Shown: piece by piece, positions 8,970-18,428 of the stretch | Layout: the number at the start of each line of letters is the position of its first letter | Position numbering within the stretch: position 1 is the stretch's first letter | Assembly (NCBI RefSeq): GCF_002079305.1 | Contig: NZ_CP015039.1 | Location: 1,943,501-2,007,500 of the forward strand | DNA length: 64,000 nucleotides | Direction: 5' to 3' | Source: Rhodovulum sp. P5 | GTDB taxonomy: Bacteria; Pseudomonadota; Alphaproteobacteria; Rhodobacterales; Rhodobacteraceae | The notes under the pieces: generated by a model | What the model was told of the DNA's origin: nothing | The model's database searches: none | What the model saw: only the letters and a program-made list of their open reading frames with translations | Made by a program: the position numbers and the translations under genes

Positions 8970-10148
8970 TCAGGCCGCCGCCCGGACATGGGCGGGCTTG
9001 TTCTTGCGATAATAATCCTGCGCCGCGGCAACCCCGCTGCCGAGCGTCACATCGACGCCCATATCGGCCATCGCCATTTCCGCCGTGGCGATCCCGGCAA
9101 GCGCCATTACGTCGGTCATCATTCCCAGATGGCCGATGCGGAACACCTTGCCCGCAACCGCGCCAAGCCCCGCGCCGTAGGCGACGCCATAGGCATCGGC
9201 GGCATGCTGGCAAAGGGCGTTTCCGTCGATGCCCTCGGGCAACATGATCGCCGTCACCGTATCAGAGTAGAGCGCGGGCGAGACCGCGCAAGGGGAGAGC
9301 CCCCATGCGGCCACCGCCTGGCGCACGCCCTCGGCGATGCGGTGATGGCGTGCGCGCACGTTGTCCATGCCCTCGTCCAGCAGCATGTCGACCGATTTCG
9401 CCAATCCGTTCAACAGACCGACCGCGGGCGTATAGGGATAGATGCCCGTCAGCATGTCGCGGAAATCGAAGAAGCAGCGCGGCAGGCCCCCGGTCTCCAT
9501 CGCCGCCAGCGCCTTGGGGCTGATCCCGACGATCGCCAAGCCGGCCGGCAGCATGAACCCCTTCTGCGAGCCTGCAACGGCCAGGTCGACGCCCCACTCG
9601 TCCATCCGGAAATCGAGCGAGCCGATGGAACTGACCCCGTCCACCATCAGAAGCGCCGGGTGCTTCGCCGCGTTCATCGCGGCGCGAACTGCCCCCACAT
9701 CCGAGGTCACACCCGTGGCGGTTTCGTTATGGGTGACCAGAACCGCCTTGATCGCGTGGCCCGTATCCGCGGCCAGCGTCTGCGCGAACACCTCCACCGG
9801 CACACCTGATCCCCAAGGGGCTTCTATCACCTGCACGTCCAGTCCATGGCGCTGGCACAGGTCGATCCATTTCTGCGAAAACATGCCATGACGCGCCGCA
9901 AGCACCTTGTCGCCGGGGCTGAGCGTGTTGGTGACAGAGGCTTCCCAACCGCCGGTTCCGGAGGCCGGAAAGATCACCACCTCCCCCTCGGTCATGCCGA
10001 TCACCTGTTTCACGCCCGACTTGGCGGCCTCGAAAATCGGCGGGAAGGCCGCGGACCGGTGGTCCATCGTGGGGATGTCGCAGGCTTTTCGGATCGCCTC
10101 GGGAATGTTGGTCGGGCCCGGGATGAACACGGGATTCTGGTCGGACAT
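8970..10148 (-). CDS. bhcA: Aspartate-glyoxylate aminotransferase of the BHA cycle (class V)
   Basis: This 392-residue class V aminotransferase is of the serine-glyoxylate type. It begins MSDQNPVFIPGPTNIPEA, has the PLP lysine in AVAGSQKGFMLPAG, and VDGVSSIGSLDFRMDEW as cofactor-binding stretch. BhcA moves the amino group from aspartate to glyoxylate, making glycine and oxaloacetate, the net product. The ATG at 10148 follows GGAGGAGGAG, so the longer in-frame start at 10202 is rejected. It is the first gene of the operon, divergent from bhcR. Confidence 0.95.
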   Translation of the reverse strand: MSDQNPVFIPGPTNIPEAIRKACDIPTMDHRSAAFPPIFEAAKSGVKQVIGMTEGEVVIFPASGTGGWEASVTNTLSPGDKVLAARHGMFSQKWIDLCQRHGLDVQVIEAPWGSGVPVEVFAQTLAADTGHAIKAVLVTHNETATGVTSDVGAVRAAMNAAKHPALLMVDGVSSIGSLDFRMDEWGVDLAVAGSQKGFMLPAGLAIVGISPKALAAMETGGLPRCFFDFRDMLTGIYPYTPAVGLLNGLAKSVDMLLDEGMDNVRARHHRIAEGVRQAVAAWGLSPCAVSPALYSDTVTAIMLPEGIDGNALCQHAADAYGVAYGAGLGAVAGKVFRIGHLGMMTDVMALAGIATAEMAMADMGVDVTLGSGVAAAQDYYRKNKPAHVRAAA

Positions 10149-10275
10149 GGGCTTGCTCCTCCTCCGTTGGCCGACACCTCTATCGCGAGAGGCCGCCGCC
10201 ACGCAATTTTTTTGAAAAATACTTCCGTCCAGCGAAAAATCGGTGCAGGAGCTTGTTTTTCAAAGGGAAAGATTA

Positions 10276-10300
10276 TTTCATATGGTGAAATTGGCTTTCA
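10276..10300. promoter_or_regulatory. Candidate BhcR (IclR-type) operator
   Basis: Three half-sites follow each other at an exact 10-bp period: TTTCA (10276-10280), TGAAA (10286-10290) and TTTCA (10296-10300). The first two form the inverted repeat TTTCA-TATGG-TGAAA. They lie in the bhcA-bhcR divergent gap (10149-10333), 33-57 bp before bhcR. IclR regulators usually bind such A/T-rich inverted repeats next to their own gene. The rest of the gap is A/T-rich, with GAAAAAT twice, and may hold both promoters. Confidence 0.55.
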
Positions 10301-10333
10301 CGGATTGCCGATGACAGGAAAAGAGGCCCCCGG

Positions 10334-11149
10334 ATGCCCCCAGCCCGACCCCGCGGACGCCCGCGCGCCTTCCACGACAAGACCGACCAGAACACCGTCC
10401 GCTCACTCGACCGGGCGATGGGCCTTCTGGCGGCGCTGAGCGAAACCACCGGCCTGACCCTGACCGAACTGGCAGAGCGGACCGACCAAAGCACGGCGAC
10501 GGTCTACCGGGTTCTGGTGACGCTGCAGGGCCACGGGATTGTCGAGTTCGAGGACGGCACGCAGCGCTGGCAGGTCGGGCCCGGCGCGTTCCGGATCGGC
10601 TCCGGCTTCCTGCGCCGCACGAATGTGACCGAACGTTCGCGCGAAGCGATGCAGGACTTGATGCGCGCCACCGGAGAGACCGCCAATCTGGGGATCGAGA
10701 ACCGTGACGAGGTTCTGTTCCTGACGCAGGTCGAAACGCATGAGGCGATCCGCGCCTTCTTTCCCCCTGGTACGCGCAGCCCGATGCATGTCTCCGGCAT
10801 CGGCAAGGCACTTCTGGCCCATTACCCGGAGCCGCGGATTTCCGCCATCGTGGCGGACAAGGGCTTGCCCGGCTTCACCGACTGCTCGATCACAAGCGAG
10901 GGCGATCTGAGGGAGGACCTGGCCCGCACCCGGGACCGCGGCTTTGCCATCGACGATCAGGAACGCGCCGACGGCATGCGCTGCATTGCTGCGCCGATCT
11001 TCAACGCCCATGGGGAACCGATTGCCGGTCTGTCAGTTTCCGGCCCGGCCTTCCGCGTCTCGTTGCAGCAAGCCGACGGCATCGGCGCAAAGGTGCGACA
11101 TGCCGCCGACCGCGTGACCACCGCCATAGGCGGCGCGACGCCCATTTGA
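10334..11149 (+). CDS. bhcR: IclR-family regulator of the BHA-cycle operon
   Basis: This 271-residue protein has an IclR winged helix at about residues 20-80 (TVRSLDRAMGLLAAL, then LTELAERTDQSTATVYRVL) and the IclR effector domain, ending near GEPIAGLSVSGPAF. It is divergent from bhcABCD. The Paracoccus BhcR in the same place is an IclR regulator that senses glyoxylate and controls bhcABCD, and the same role is expected here. The N-terminal PPARPRGRPRA stretch is basic. An ATG at 10311 is out of frame and not used. Confidence 0.93.
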   Translation: MPPARPRGRPRAFHDKTDQNTVRSLDRAMGLLAALSETTGLTLTELAERTDQSTATVYRVLVTLQGHGIVEFEDGTQRWQVGPGAFRIGSGFLRRTNVTERSREAMQDLMRATGETANLGIENRDEVLFLTQVETHEAIRAFFPPGTRSPMHVSGIGKALLAHYPEPRISAIVADKGLPGFTDCSITSEGDLREDLARTRDRGFAIDDQERADGMRCIAAPIFNAHGEPIAGLSVSGPAFRVSLQQADGIGAKVRHAADRVTTAIGGATPI

Positions 11150-11293
11150 AGGATTTCCTGAGCTCGATCTTGTTTTAAAAATGGGCTGCGGCAAAACTGA
11201 CTTGAGCGAGACATTTTTTCGCTTGCGCTGCCCCCACCCGATCTGGAATATAAGCAGAAAGGCATTTCAAAGACGAGAGCAAAGGACATGCTT

Positions 11294-11770
11294 ATGCCCC
11301 GCAACGATGCCGGACCGCGCCTTGATGCGCTGGACCGGCGTATCTTGGCCGAGCTTCAGGCGGATGCGAGCCAGTCTCTGGACGAGATCGCAAAGAAGGT
11401 GGGCTCGTCCAAGACCCCGGTCTGGAACCGTATCCGAAAGATGCGCGAGGCCGGCGTGATCCGGCGGCAGACGGTCATCGTCGACCCCAAGGCTCTGAAC
11501 CGGTCCACCTGTTTCTTTGTCCTGATCCGCACCTCCGAACATGACACGGAATGGCAGGAACGTTTCCTGCACGCGGTGCGCGAACGGCCAGAGGTGATGG
11601 AAGCGCACCGACTGGCCGGAGAGATCGACTATATCCTGAAGATCTGCGTGCCGGATGCCGAAGCCTATGACAGCTTCTATCAATCGCTGATCGGGGATGT
11701 TCGCATCTTCAATGTCAGCGCCCTGCTGTCGATGGAAGCGATCAAGTCAACCACGATCCTGCCCGTCTGA
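11294..11770 (+). CDS. Lrp/AsnC-family transcriptional regulator
   Basis: This protein of about 158 residues has an N-terminal AsnC-type helix-turn-helix (LDRRILAELQADASQSLDE, then KTPVWNRIRKM) and a C-terminal RAM/ligand domain (residues about 70-150). Two ATGs are close, at 11288 and 11294; the second has better spacing to AAAGGA and is used here. It sits 144 bp behind bhcR in the same direction. Lrp-type regulators sense amino acids, so control of a neighbouring amino-acid pathway such as bhc is possible, but the target is unknown. Confidence 0.88.
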   Translation: MPRNDAGPRLDALDRRILAELQADASQSLDEIAKKVGSSKTPVWNRIRKMREAGVIRRQTVIVDPKALNRSTCFFVLIRTSEHDTEWQERFLHAVRERPEVMEAHRLAGEIDYILKICVPDAEAYDSFYQSLIGDVRIFNVSALLSMEAIKSTTILPV

Positions 11771-11810
11771 CACCTGACCCCAGGGCGCGCCGGGGCCGGA
11801 CATGCGGGTG

Positions 11811-12908
11811 CTACTCCCCGCAGGACGGCGCCGGCACCCCGGCCGGCAAGGGCACGACCTCGACGGGGGCTGGAAACGCATCGCCAACGGGTTCCAGCCG
11901 CTGCATCATCTGGGGCGTCGCCAGAAGGGCACCGGAGTCGGTGATCATCAGAACCCCCTGCACCCCCATTGCCACCGCGACCTCGGCCCAGCCTTGCGTG
12001 CCCGCCACGCTGAGCGCCGTAGCCGCGGCATCCGCCCGGGCCCCGTTCGTATCGAGCACCGAGACCGACACGATTTCGCGAACGGGATAGCCTGTTCGCG
12101 GGTCGATGATATGGGCAAAGCGCTCGCCCTCATGCTCGAAATAGCGCTCATAATTGCCCGAGGTATACAGAACCTCGCCCGGCCGCAGCGCTATCGCGGC
12201 GACGGCCCCCCAGACAAACGGGTCGCGAATGGCAACGCGCCAGGGGCGGTCCCCATGGGTACCCAGCACATTGACATCGCCACCGGCGTTCAGAACCGCG
12301 TTTTCGATACCCATGGCCTGCAACTCGGCGGCCGCAAGGTCCAGCGCCGCCCCCTTGGCAAAGCCGCCAAGGTCAAGTTGCACCGCCGGGTTGGTGGAAG
12401 ATATCCGGGCGCCATCGATGCGCAGATCGGTCATCCGCGGCCGCGCGGCGACCAGCGCGGCGACCCGGTCGGCGGACGGCGGCGCGCCCGTAGGCGGGGT
12501 GTCGGCATGGAACCCCCATAGCCCGATCAGCCCGCCAATCGCCGGATCGAAAAGCCCCCCGCTTTCGCAGGACAGCCGGCGCCCGTCGCGCAGCACCCCG
12601 GCCAACCGGTCGTCGACGGTCAGCCCACGGCCTTCGGCAATCGCGGTGTTGAGATCGCCAAGCAGCCCGGGCCGCCACGCGTGCCAGTCTTCGTGCAGGG
12701 ATTGCAGCAGGCGACCGACTGCGGCGGTTGCTGCCTGTGCGCGGTCGGTGTCCTCACCGCGGATTTCGACCTCGACGAGGGTTCCGAACACGTAAAGCGT
12801 TTCGCGATGAACCCGGTCCTGCCGGGATGCGCGCGCGGCCCAAAGCACCGCCAGAACGCAAACCAGAACAAGGCCGAGGGCAACAAGCTTCGGCCGTCGT
12901 TCTGTCAT
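11811..12908 (-). CDS. rnfF: ApbE-type FAD:protein FMN transferase (RnfF)
   Basis: This 365-residue protein has an N-terminal membrane/signal segment (VALGLVLVCVLAVLWAA) and ApbE motifs: LDLGGFAKGAALDLA, NAGGDVNVLG and HIIDPRTGYPV. ApbE enzymes attach FMN covalently to a threonine in RnfG and RnfD outside the cytoplasm, so its place opposite the rnf operon makes sense. The rnfF name follows Rhodobacter capsulatus, where an ApbE-like gene lies here. The ATG at 12908 overlaps the rseC stop by 4 bp (ATGA). It is the last gene of the minus-strand operon. Confidence 0.92.
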   Translation of the reverse strand: MTERRPKLVALGLVLVCVLAVLWAARASRQDRVHRETLYVFGTLVEVEIRGEDTDRAQAATAAVGRLLQSLHEDWHAWRPGLLGDLNTAIAEGRGLTVDDRLAGVLRDGRRLSCESGGLFDPAIGGLIGLWGFHADTPPTGAPPSADRVAALVAARPRMTDLRIDGARISSTNPAVQLDLGGFAKGAALDLAAAELQAMGIENAVLNAGGDVNVLGTHGDRPWRVAIRDPFVWGAVAAIALRPGEVLYTSGNYERYFEHEGERFAHIIDPRTGYPVREIVSVSVLDTNGARADAAATALSVAGTQGWAEVAVAMGVQGVLMITDSGALLATPQMMQRLEPVGDAFPAPVEVVPLPAGVPAPSCGE

Positions 12909-13405
12909 GCACCGCCCCGGGGATGCGCCGGGACCACCTCTTCGATGCGCATGGCAGCCGCGATGCGCCCACGGCGATCCGCAAGGCGAAGGGGAAGGAA
13001 GGAAAGCGCCAGAACCGGGATACAAGACAGGGCGACGACCAGATCGGACAGGCCGAGGGCCGAGAACAGTCCCGCCGCCAGAACCAGCGCCGCAGGCGGC
13101 AAAAGATAGGCAAGCCCCGCCGCGCCGAGGAAGGCATTGCCCGAGAACGATACGATGACCTCATCGCCGGGCGCGACGGCACCGGTTCGCGGCAGCGCGA
13201 TTTCAAGCAGGCCGCCTCCGGCCATCTCGGCCAGCGCCCCGGTTCCACAGCCGGCACGGGCCGCGCAATGCGCGCAGCCCGCCATTCGGTTCGCTTCCAG
13301 CCGAACGACCGCCTCGTCGACATCCGCCACGCGCAGCTTCTGGCGAAGCGCGCGCCCCTCGCCAGGATCGGCCGGGGACAGGCAGGTATCGCGTTCGTCC
13401 GACAT
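12905..13405 (-). CDS. RseC/SoxR-reducing-system family protein
   Basis: This 166-residue protein has an N-terminal cysteine-rich part (MAGCAHCAARAGCGTG, four cysteines) and two membrane segments at about residues 90-130, the layout of RseC/MucC proteins. RseC works with Rnf-like (Rsx) complexes in reducing SoxR in enterobacteria, which fits a place in an rnf-linked operon. It lies 11 bp after fdxN and is coupled to apbE by ATGA. Its exact role with Rnf is inference. Confidence 0.85.
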   Translation of the reverse strand: MSDERDTCLSPADPGEGRALRQKLRVADVDEAVVRLEANRMAGCAHCAARAGCGTGALAEMAGGGLLEIALPRTGAVAPGDEVIVSFSGNAFLGAAGLAYLLPPAALVLAAGLFSALGLSDLVVALSCIPVLALSFLPLRLADRRGRIAAAMRIEEVVPAHPRGGA

Positions 13406-13416
13406 CGGCTATCCGG

Positions 13417-13614
13417 TCACTCGGCCGGAACGATGCAGCCGTCTTCCATGCAGGAATTCAGGCATTGCGGCATGTCGTGGTCCGGCTCGCATTCGGTGCA
13501 TTTGTCCGCAACGATCGTGAAGACGCCCTTGCTGGGAATGATCGCCCCGGTGGGGCAAACGGATTCGCAATCGCCGCAGGCGGTGCACATGTCGGCATTG
13601 ATCATCATGGCCAT
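13417..13614 (-). CDS. fdxN: 2[4Fe-4S] ferredoxin FdxN
   Basis: This 65-residue ferredoxin has a first cluster motif CTACGDCESVCPTG and a second motif with an insertion, CTEC-x8-CLNSC, as in FdxN-type ferredoxins. In diazotrophs such as R. capsulatus, FdxN is the main electron donor to nitrogenase and is itself reduced by Rnf. Ribosome-binding site AAAGGACC precedes the ATG. It lies 62 bp behind fdxC, in the operon that starts at the sigma54 element near 15335. Confidence 0.92.
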   Translation of the reverse strand: MAMMINADMCTACGDCESVCPTGAIIPSKGVFTIVADKCTECEPDHDMPQCLNSCMEDGCIVPAE

Positions 13615-13676
13615 GGGTCTTGGTCCTTTCTTTCGGGTATTTGGTGTTCGAATTCAGTTCACGCCGGTCATCTGTC

Positions 13677-15288
<1,612 letters not shown>

Positions 15289-15327
15289 TTCCGGCGCTCC
15301 TTCTTACTTCGCGTACACGCTACACGA

Positions 15328-15343
15328 AGCAATCACCATGCCA
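15328..15343 (-). promoter_or_regulatory. Sigma54 (-24/-12) promoter for the flavodiiron-fdxCN operon
   Basis: On the minus strand this reads TGGCAT-N5-TTGCT, one base from the consensus TGGCAC-N5-TTGCW. The predicted transcript would start near 15316-15318, about 28-30 nt before the GTG start of the flavodiiron gene. The NifA-type site at 15459-15474 lies about 116 bp upstream of it, normal spacing for sigma54 activation. Confidence 0.72.
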
Positions 15344-15458
15344 ACCGCCGCCGCCGCACCGCAGCAAAGGGGCGGCAGGTCGGGCAACGGTTTTCACGCC
15401 ATCAAGAAAGCGGCGATGTCGCAGCCCACGCGACGTTGCGACGGGGCTGTCTGACAAA

Positions 15459-15474
15459 TGTCGGTTTTCCAACA
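15459..15474. promoter_or_regulatory. NifA upstream activator sequence, TGT-N10-ACA
   Basis: A single exact TGT-N10-ACA lies in the 434-bp gap between the flavodiiron gene and rnfA. The motif is symmetric and can serve both directions. It is about 116 bp from the minus-strand sigma54 element and 139 bp from the plus-strand one. I found no second copy in the gap. Confidence 0.7.
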
Positions 15475-15613
15475 TAGCAAACCGAGCGTTACCCGCGGCG
15501 ACAGGGCACGCGATGACGGGAACGACACAACGCAGACAAACCGTGCAGGCGCAGCAGACTAGACAGGCGCCCCTAAGGCTGCGCCGGCTGTCCGACCGCC
15601 TTGCACCGCAGCA

Positions 15614-15629
15614 TGGCACAGTTCTTGCT
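15614..15629 (+). promoter_or_regulatory. Sigma54 (-24/-12) promoter for rnfABCDGEH
   Basis: TGGCAC-AGTTC-TTGCT matches the sigma54 consensus TGGCAC-N5-TTGCW at every defined position. The predicted start near 15640 leaves a leader of about 80 nt before rnfA at 15723. Confidence 0.8.
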
Positions 15630-15722
15630 TCGACAATGGCAAACATCTCTCCCTCCCGCCGGGCGGCGCTGAACGCGCCCCGTTCTGTTCCGGCGGACGC
15701 GCAAAGGCGAAGGAGCCCGCAC

Positions 15723-16304
15723 ATGTCAGAGTTCTTCATGATCCTGCTTGGCACGGCGCTGGTGAACAACGTGGTTCTGGTCAAGTTTCTCGGCCTCTGC
15801 CCGTTCATGGGCGTCTCCCGCAAGATCGACGCGGCCATCGGCATGGGGCTGGCCACGACCTTCGTCCTGACCCTTGCGGCCGCGGCAAGCTGGGTGATCG
15901 AGACGCTGATCCTCGTTCCGCTCGACCTGGGCTTCCTGCGCATCCTCAGCTTCATCTTGGTGATCGCGGCCATCGTGCAGTTCACCGAAACCGTGATGCG
16001 CAAGGTGTCGCCGGGCCTTTACCGCGCGCTGGGCATCTACCTGCCGCTGATCACCACCAACTGTGCCGTTCTGGGCGTGGCCCTGCTGAACATCCAGGAA
16101 GAACACAATTTCGCGGAAAGCCTGCTTTACGGCTTCGGTTCCGCGCTTGGCTTTACCCTCGTGCTCGCGATGTTCGCCGGCATGCGGGAGAAACTCGCGC
16201 AGCTTTCCGTTCCGGCGCCGTTTGCCGGGCCGCCCATCGCCTTCCTCTCCGCCGGGCTTCTGTCCATGGCCTTCATGGGCTTCGCCGGCCTCGTGCCCAA
16301 CTGA
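15723..16304 (+). CDS. rnfA: Rnf electron-transport complex subunit A
   Basis: This 193-residue integral membrane protein with six predicted helices begins [20 protein letters not shown] and has the family motifs [12 protein letters not shown] and [13 protein letters not shown], whose cysteines hold a membrane-embedded Fe-S centre with RnfE. Rnf couples ion movement to electron flow between NADH and ferredoxin; in R. capsulatus it makes low-potential electrons for nitrogenase. AAGGAG precedes the ATG. It is the first gene of the operon. Confidence 0.96.
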   Translation: MSEFFMILLGTALVNNVVLVKFLGLCPFMGVSRKIDAAIGMGLATTFVLTLAAAASWVIETLILVPLDLGFLRILSFILVIAAIVQFTETVMRKVSPGLYRALGIYLPLITTNCAVLGVALLNIQEEHNFAESLLYGFGSALGFTLVLAMFAGMREKLAQLSVPAPFAGPPIAFLSAGLLSMAFMGFAGLVPN

Positions 16305-16323
16305 CCCAAGGGAGAACGCAAGA

Positions 16324-16890
16324 ATGCTCTATGCCGTCGTGTCGATGACTGTCCTTGGAGTGGGGCTTGGGCTCTTGCTGGGGCTCGCCGCCCGCAAGTT
16401 CCACGTCGAAACGCCCCCCATCGTGGACGAGATCGAGAGCCTGCTGCCCGGCACCAATTGCGGCAGTTGCGGCTATCCCGGCTGCCGTGGCGCGGCCGAG
16501 GCCGTGGCCGGGGGCGAGGCGCCGATCACGATGTGCCCGCCGGGTGGCGCAGAGCTTGTGCTGCAACTTGCCGAGATTACCGGCGCCGATCCCAACGCTG
16601 GCGACGCGGGCGGACTGGCAGAGGCCGAGCCGATGGTCGCCTTCATCTTCGAAGATCACTGCACCGGCTGCACCAAGTGCCTGAAGCGCTGCCCGACCGA
16701 CGCCATCGTCGGCGCGAACAAACAGATCCATACCGTGATCGTCGACGCCTGCATCGGTTGCGATGCCTGCATTGAGGTCTGCCCGACCGAGGCGATCATT
16801 CGGCGCAGCAAGCCCAGAACCCTGCGCAACTGGTACTGGGACAAGCCCGACCTCGAACCGGGGGCCGAAGACATGAGGCTGTCAGCATGA
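16324..16890 (+). CDS. rnfB: Rnf complex subunit B, Fe-S protein
   Basis: This 188-residue protein has an N-terminal membrane anchor (MLYAVVSMTVLGVGLGLLLG), then a four-cysteine cluster motif (NCGSCGYPGC with a distal C in TMCPPGG), then two ferredoxin-type motifs (CTGCTKCLKRCP and CIGCDACIEVCP). It passes electrons to or from soluble ferredoxin. The frame is open further upstream, into rnfA, but the ATG at 16324 gives the proper anchor. It overlaps rnfC by ATGA. Confidence 0.96.
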   Translation: MLYAVVSMTVLGVGLGLLLGLAARKFHVETPPIVDEIESLLPGTNCGSCGYPGCRGAAEAVAGGEAPITMCPPGGAELVLQLAEITGADPNAGDAGGLAEAEPMVAFIFEDHCTGCTKCLKRCPTDAIVGANKQIHTVIVDACIGCDACIEVCPTEAIIRRSKPRTLRNWYWDKPDLEPGAEDMRLSA

Positions 16891-18428
16891 GCATCCAATC
16901 CCTCGCCGGGCGGATTAATCCGGCACAGCTTTTCTCCTTCAAGGGCGGGGTTCACCCCGAGACGCGCAAGTTCCTGACCGCGGACTGCGAAATCGAGGAC
17001 ATGCCGATCCCCGCGCTGATCCGCGTGCCGCTGCAACAGCATATCGGGGTCGAAGCCGAGGCCATCGTCGAACGTGACGATCACGTGCTGAAAGGCCAAC
17101 TGATCGGCAAGGCCCGCGGCCCGGTATCGGCCAACATCCATGCGCCGACCTCTGGCCGGGTGATCGCGGTCGGACATTTCACGGCCCCGCACCCATCCGG
17201 CCTGCCGGTGCCCACGATCACCATCCGCCCCGACGGCAAGGACACATGGGGCCCACGTCTGGCCCGCCTGCGCCCGGAAAATGCCGAACCGGAAGAGATC
17301 GCCGCCAAGGTGGCCGAGGCCGGGATCGTCGGCATGGGCGGCGCGACCTTCCCCTCCGCCGTCAAGCTGAACCTGCGCGCGAAATACGACCTGCACACCC
17401 TGGTCATCAACGGCGCGGAATGCGAACCCTACCTGACCTGCGACGACCGCCTGATGCGCGAACGCGCCGAGGAAATCGCCGACGGTATCGGGATCATGGC
17501 CAAGGCGCTTGGCGTGGGAAAGGTCATCATCGCGATCGAGGCGAACAAGCCGCAAGCGATCGAGGTGATGTCGCGCCACAACCGCGCGCTTGGCTATACG
17601 TTCCAGGTCAAGGCCGTGCCCACCCAGTACCCGATGGGCTCGGAAAAACACCTGGTCAAGTCGCTGACCGGCAAGGAAACCCCGGCACGCGCGCTGACCG
17701 CCGAACTTGGCATTGTGGTGCACAACGCCGCCACCGCCCATGCCGTGCACCTTGCCGTGCGCTATGGCGAGCCGTCGATTTCGCGCGTCGTCACCGTTTC
17801 GGGGCGCGGCATCAAACGCCCCGCCAATGTGCGCGCGCTGGTCGGCACGCCGGTTACCGAACTGATCGCCCATTGCGGCGGGCTGACGGAAGAACCCGAG
17901 CGGTTGCTCTTGGGCGGCCCGATGATGGGCCAGCCGATCCAGAACCCGCGCGTGCCCATCGTGAAGGGCACCAACGGAATCCTCGCGCTGACCCATGGCG
18001 AAAGCCGGGACCGGGACGTCATGCCTTGCATCCGCTGCGGGCTGTGCGTGCAGGTCTGCCCGATGGGGCTGACCCCGTTCGAGTTGAACGGCCGCATCGA
18101 TGCGGGCGATCTGGACGGCGCCGCGAAGGTCGGATTGCTCGACTGCATCAATTGCGGCTGTTGTTCGTTCACCTGTCCGTCGAACCGGCCGCTGGTACAG
18201 ACCATCCAGTTCGCCAAGGGCAAGCTGGCCGAACAGGACAGCCGGAAGCACCAACAGGAACAGACCAAACGCCTGGCCGAGGCACGCACCGCCCGACTGG
18301 AAGCCATCGCCGAGGCCAAGCGCGCGGCCATGGCCAAGCGCAAGGCCGAAATGGAAGCCAAGAAGAAACGCGAGGCCGAAGCGGCGCAGGCCGCCGAGGC
18401 ATCGCAGACCGGTGAGGCAGTGAAATGA
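16887..18428 (+). CDS. rnfC: Rnf complex subunit C, NADH/FMN and Fe-S protein
   Basis: This 513-residue peripheral subunit holds the NADH- and FMN-binding part (residues about 100-330, with GIVGMGGATFPSAVKL and INGAECEPYLTCDD) and two [4Fe-4S] motifs, CIRCGLCVQVCP and CINCGCCSFTCP. The last 70 residues or so are an alanine/lysine/glutamate-rich helical tail, common in proteobacterial RnfC. The start overlaps the rnfB stop and its stop overlaps the rnfD start, both as ATGA, pointing to translational coupling. Confidence 0.96.
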   Translation: MSIQSLAGRINPAQLFSFKGGVHPETRKFLTADCEIEDMPIPALIRVPLQQHIGVEAEAIVERDDHVLKGQLIGKARGPVSANIHAPTSGRVIAVGHFTAPHPSGLPVPTITIRPDGKDTWGPRLARLRPENAEPEEIAAKVAEAGIVGMGGATFPSAVKLNLRAKYDLHTLVINGAECEPYLTCDDRLMRERAEEIADGIGIMAKALGVGKVIIAIEANKPQAIEVMSRHNRALGYTFQVKAVPTQYPMGSEKHLVKSLTGKETPARALTAELGIVVHNAATAHAVHLAVRYGEPSISRVVTVSGRGIKRPANVRALVGTPVTELIAHCGGLTEEPERLLLGGPMMGQPIQNPRVPIVKGTNGILALTHGESRDRDVMPCIRCGLCVQVCPMGLTPFELNGRIDAGDLDGAAKVGLLDCINCGCCSFTCPSNRPLVQTIQFAKGKLAEQDSRKHQQEQTKRLAEARTARLEAIAEAKRAAMAKRKAEMEAKKKREAEAAQAAEASQTGEAVK

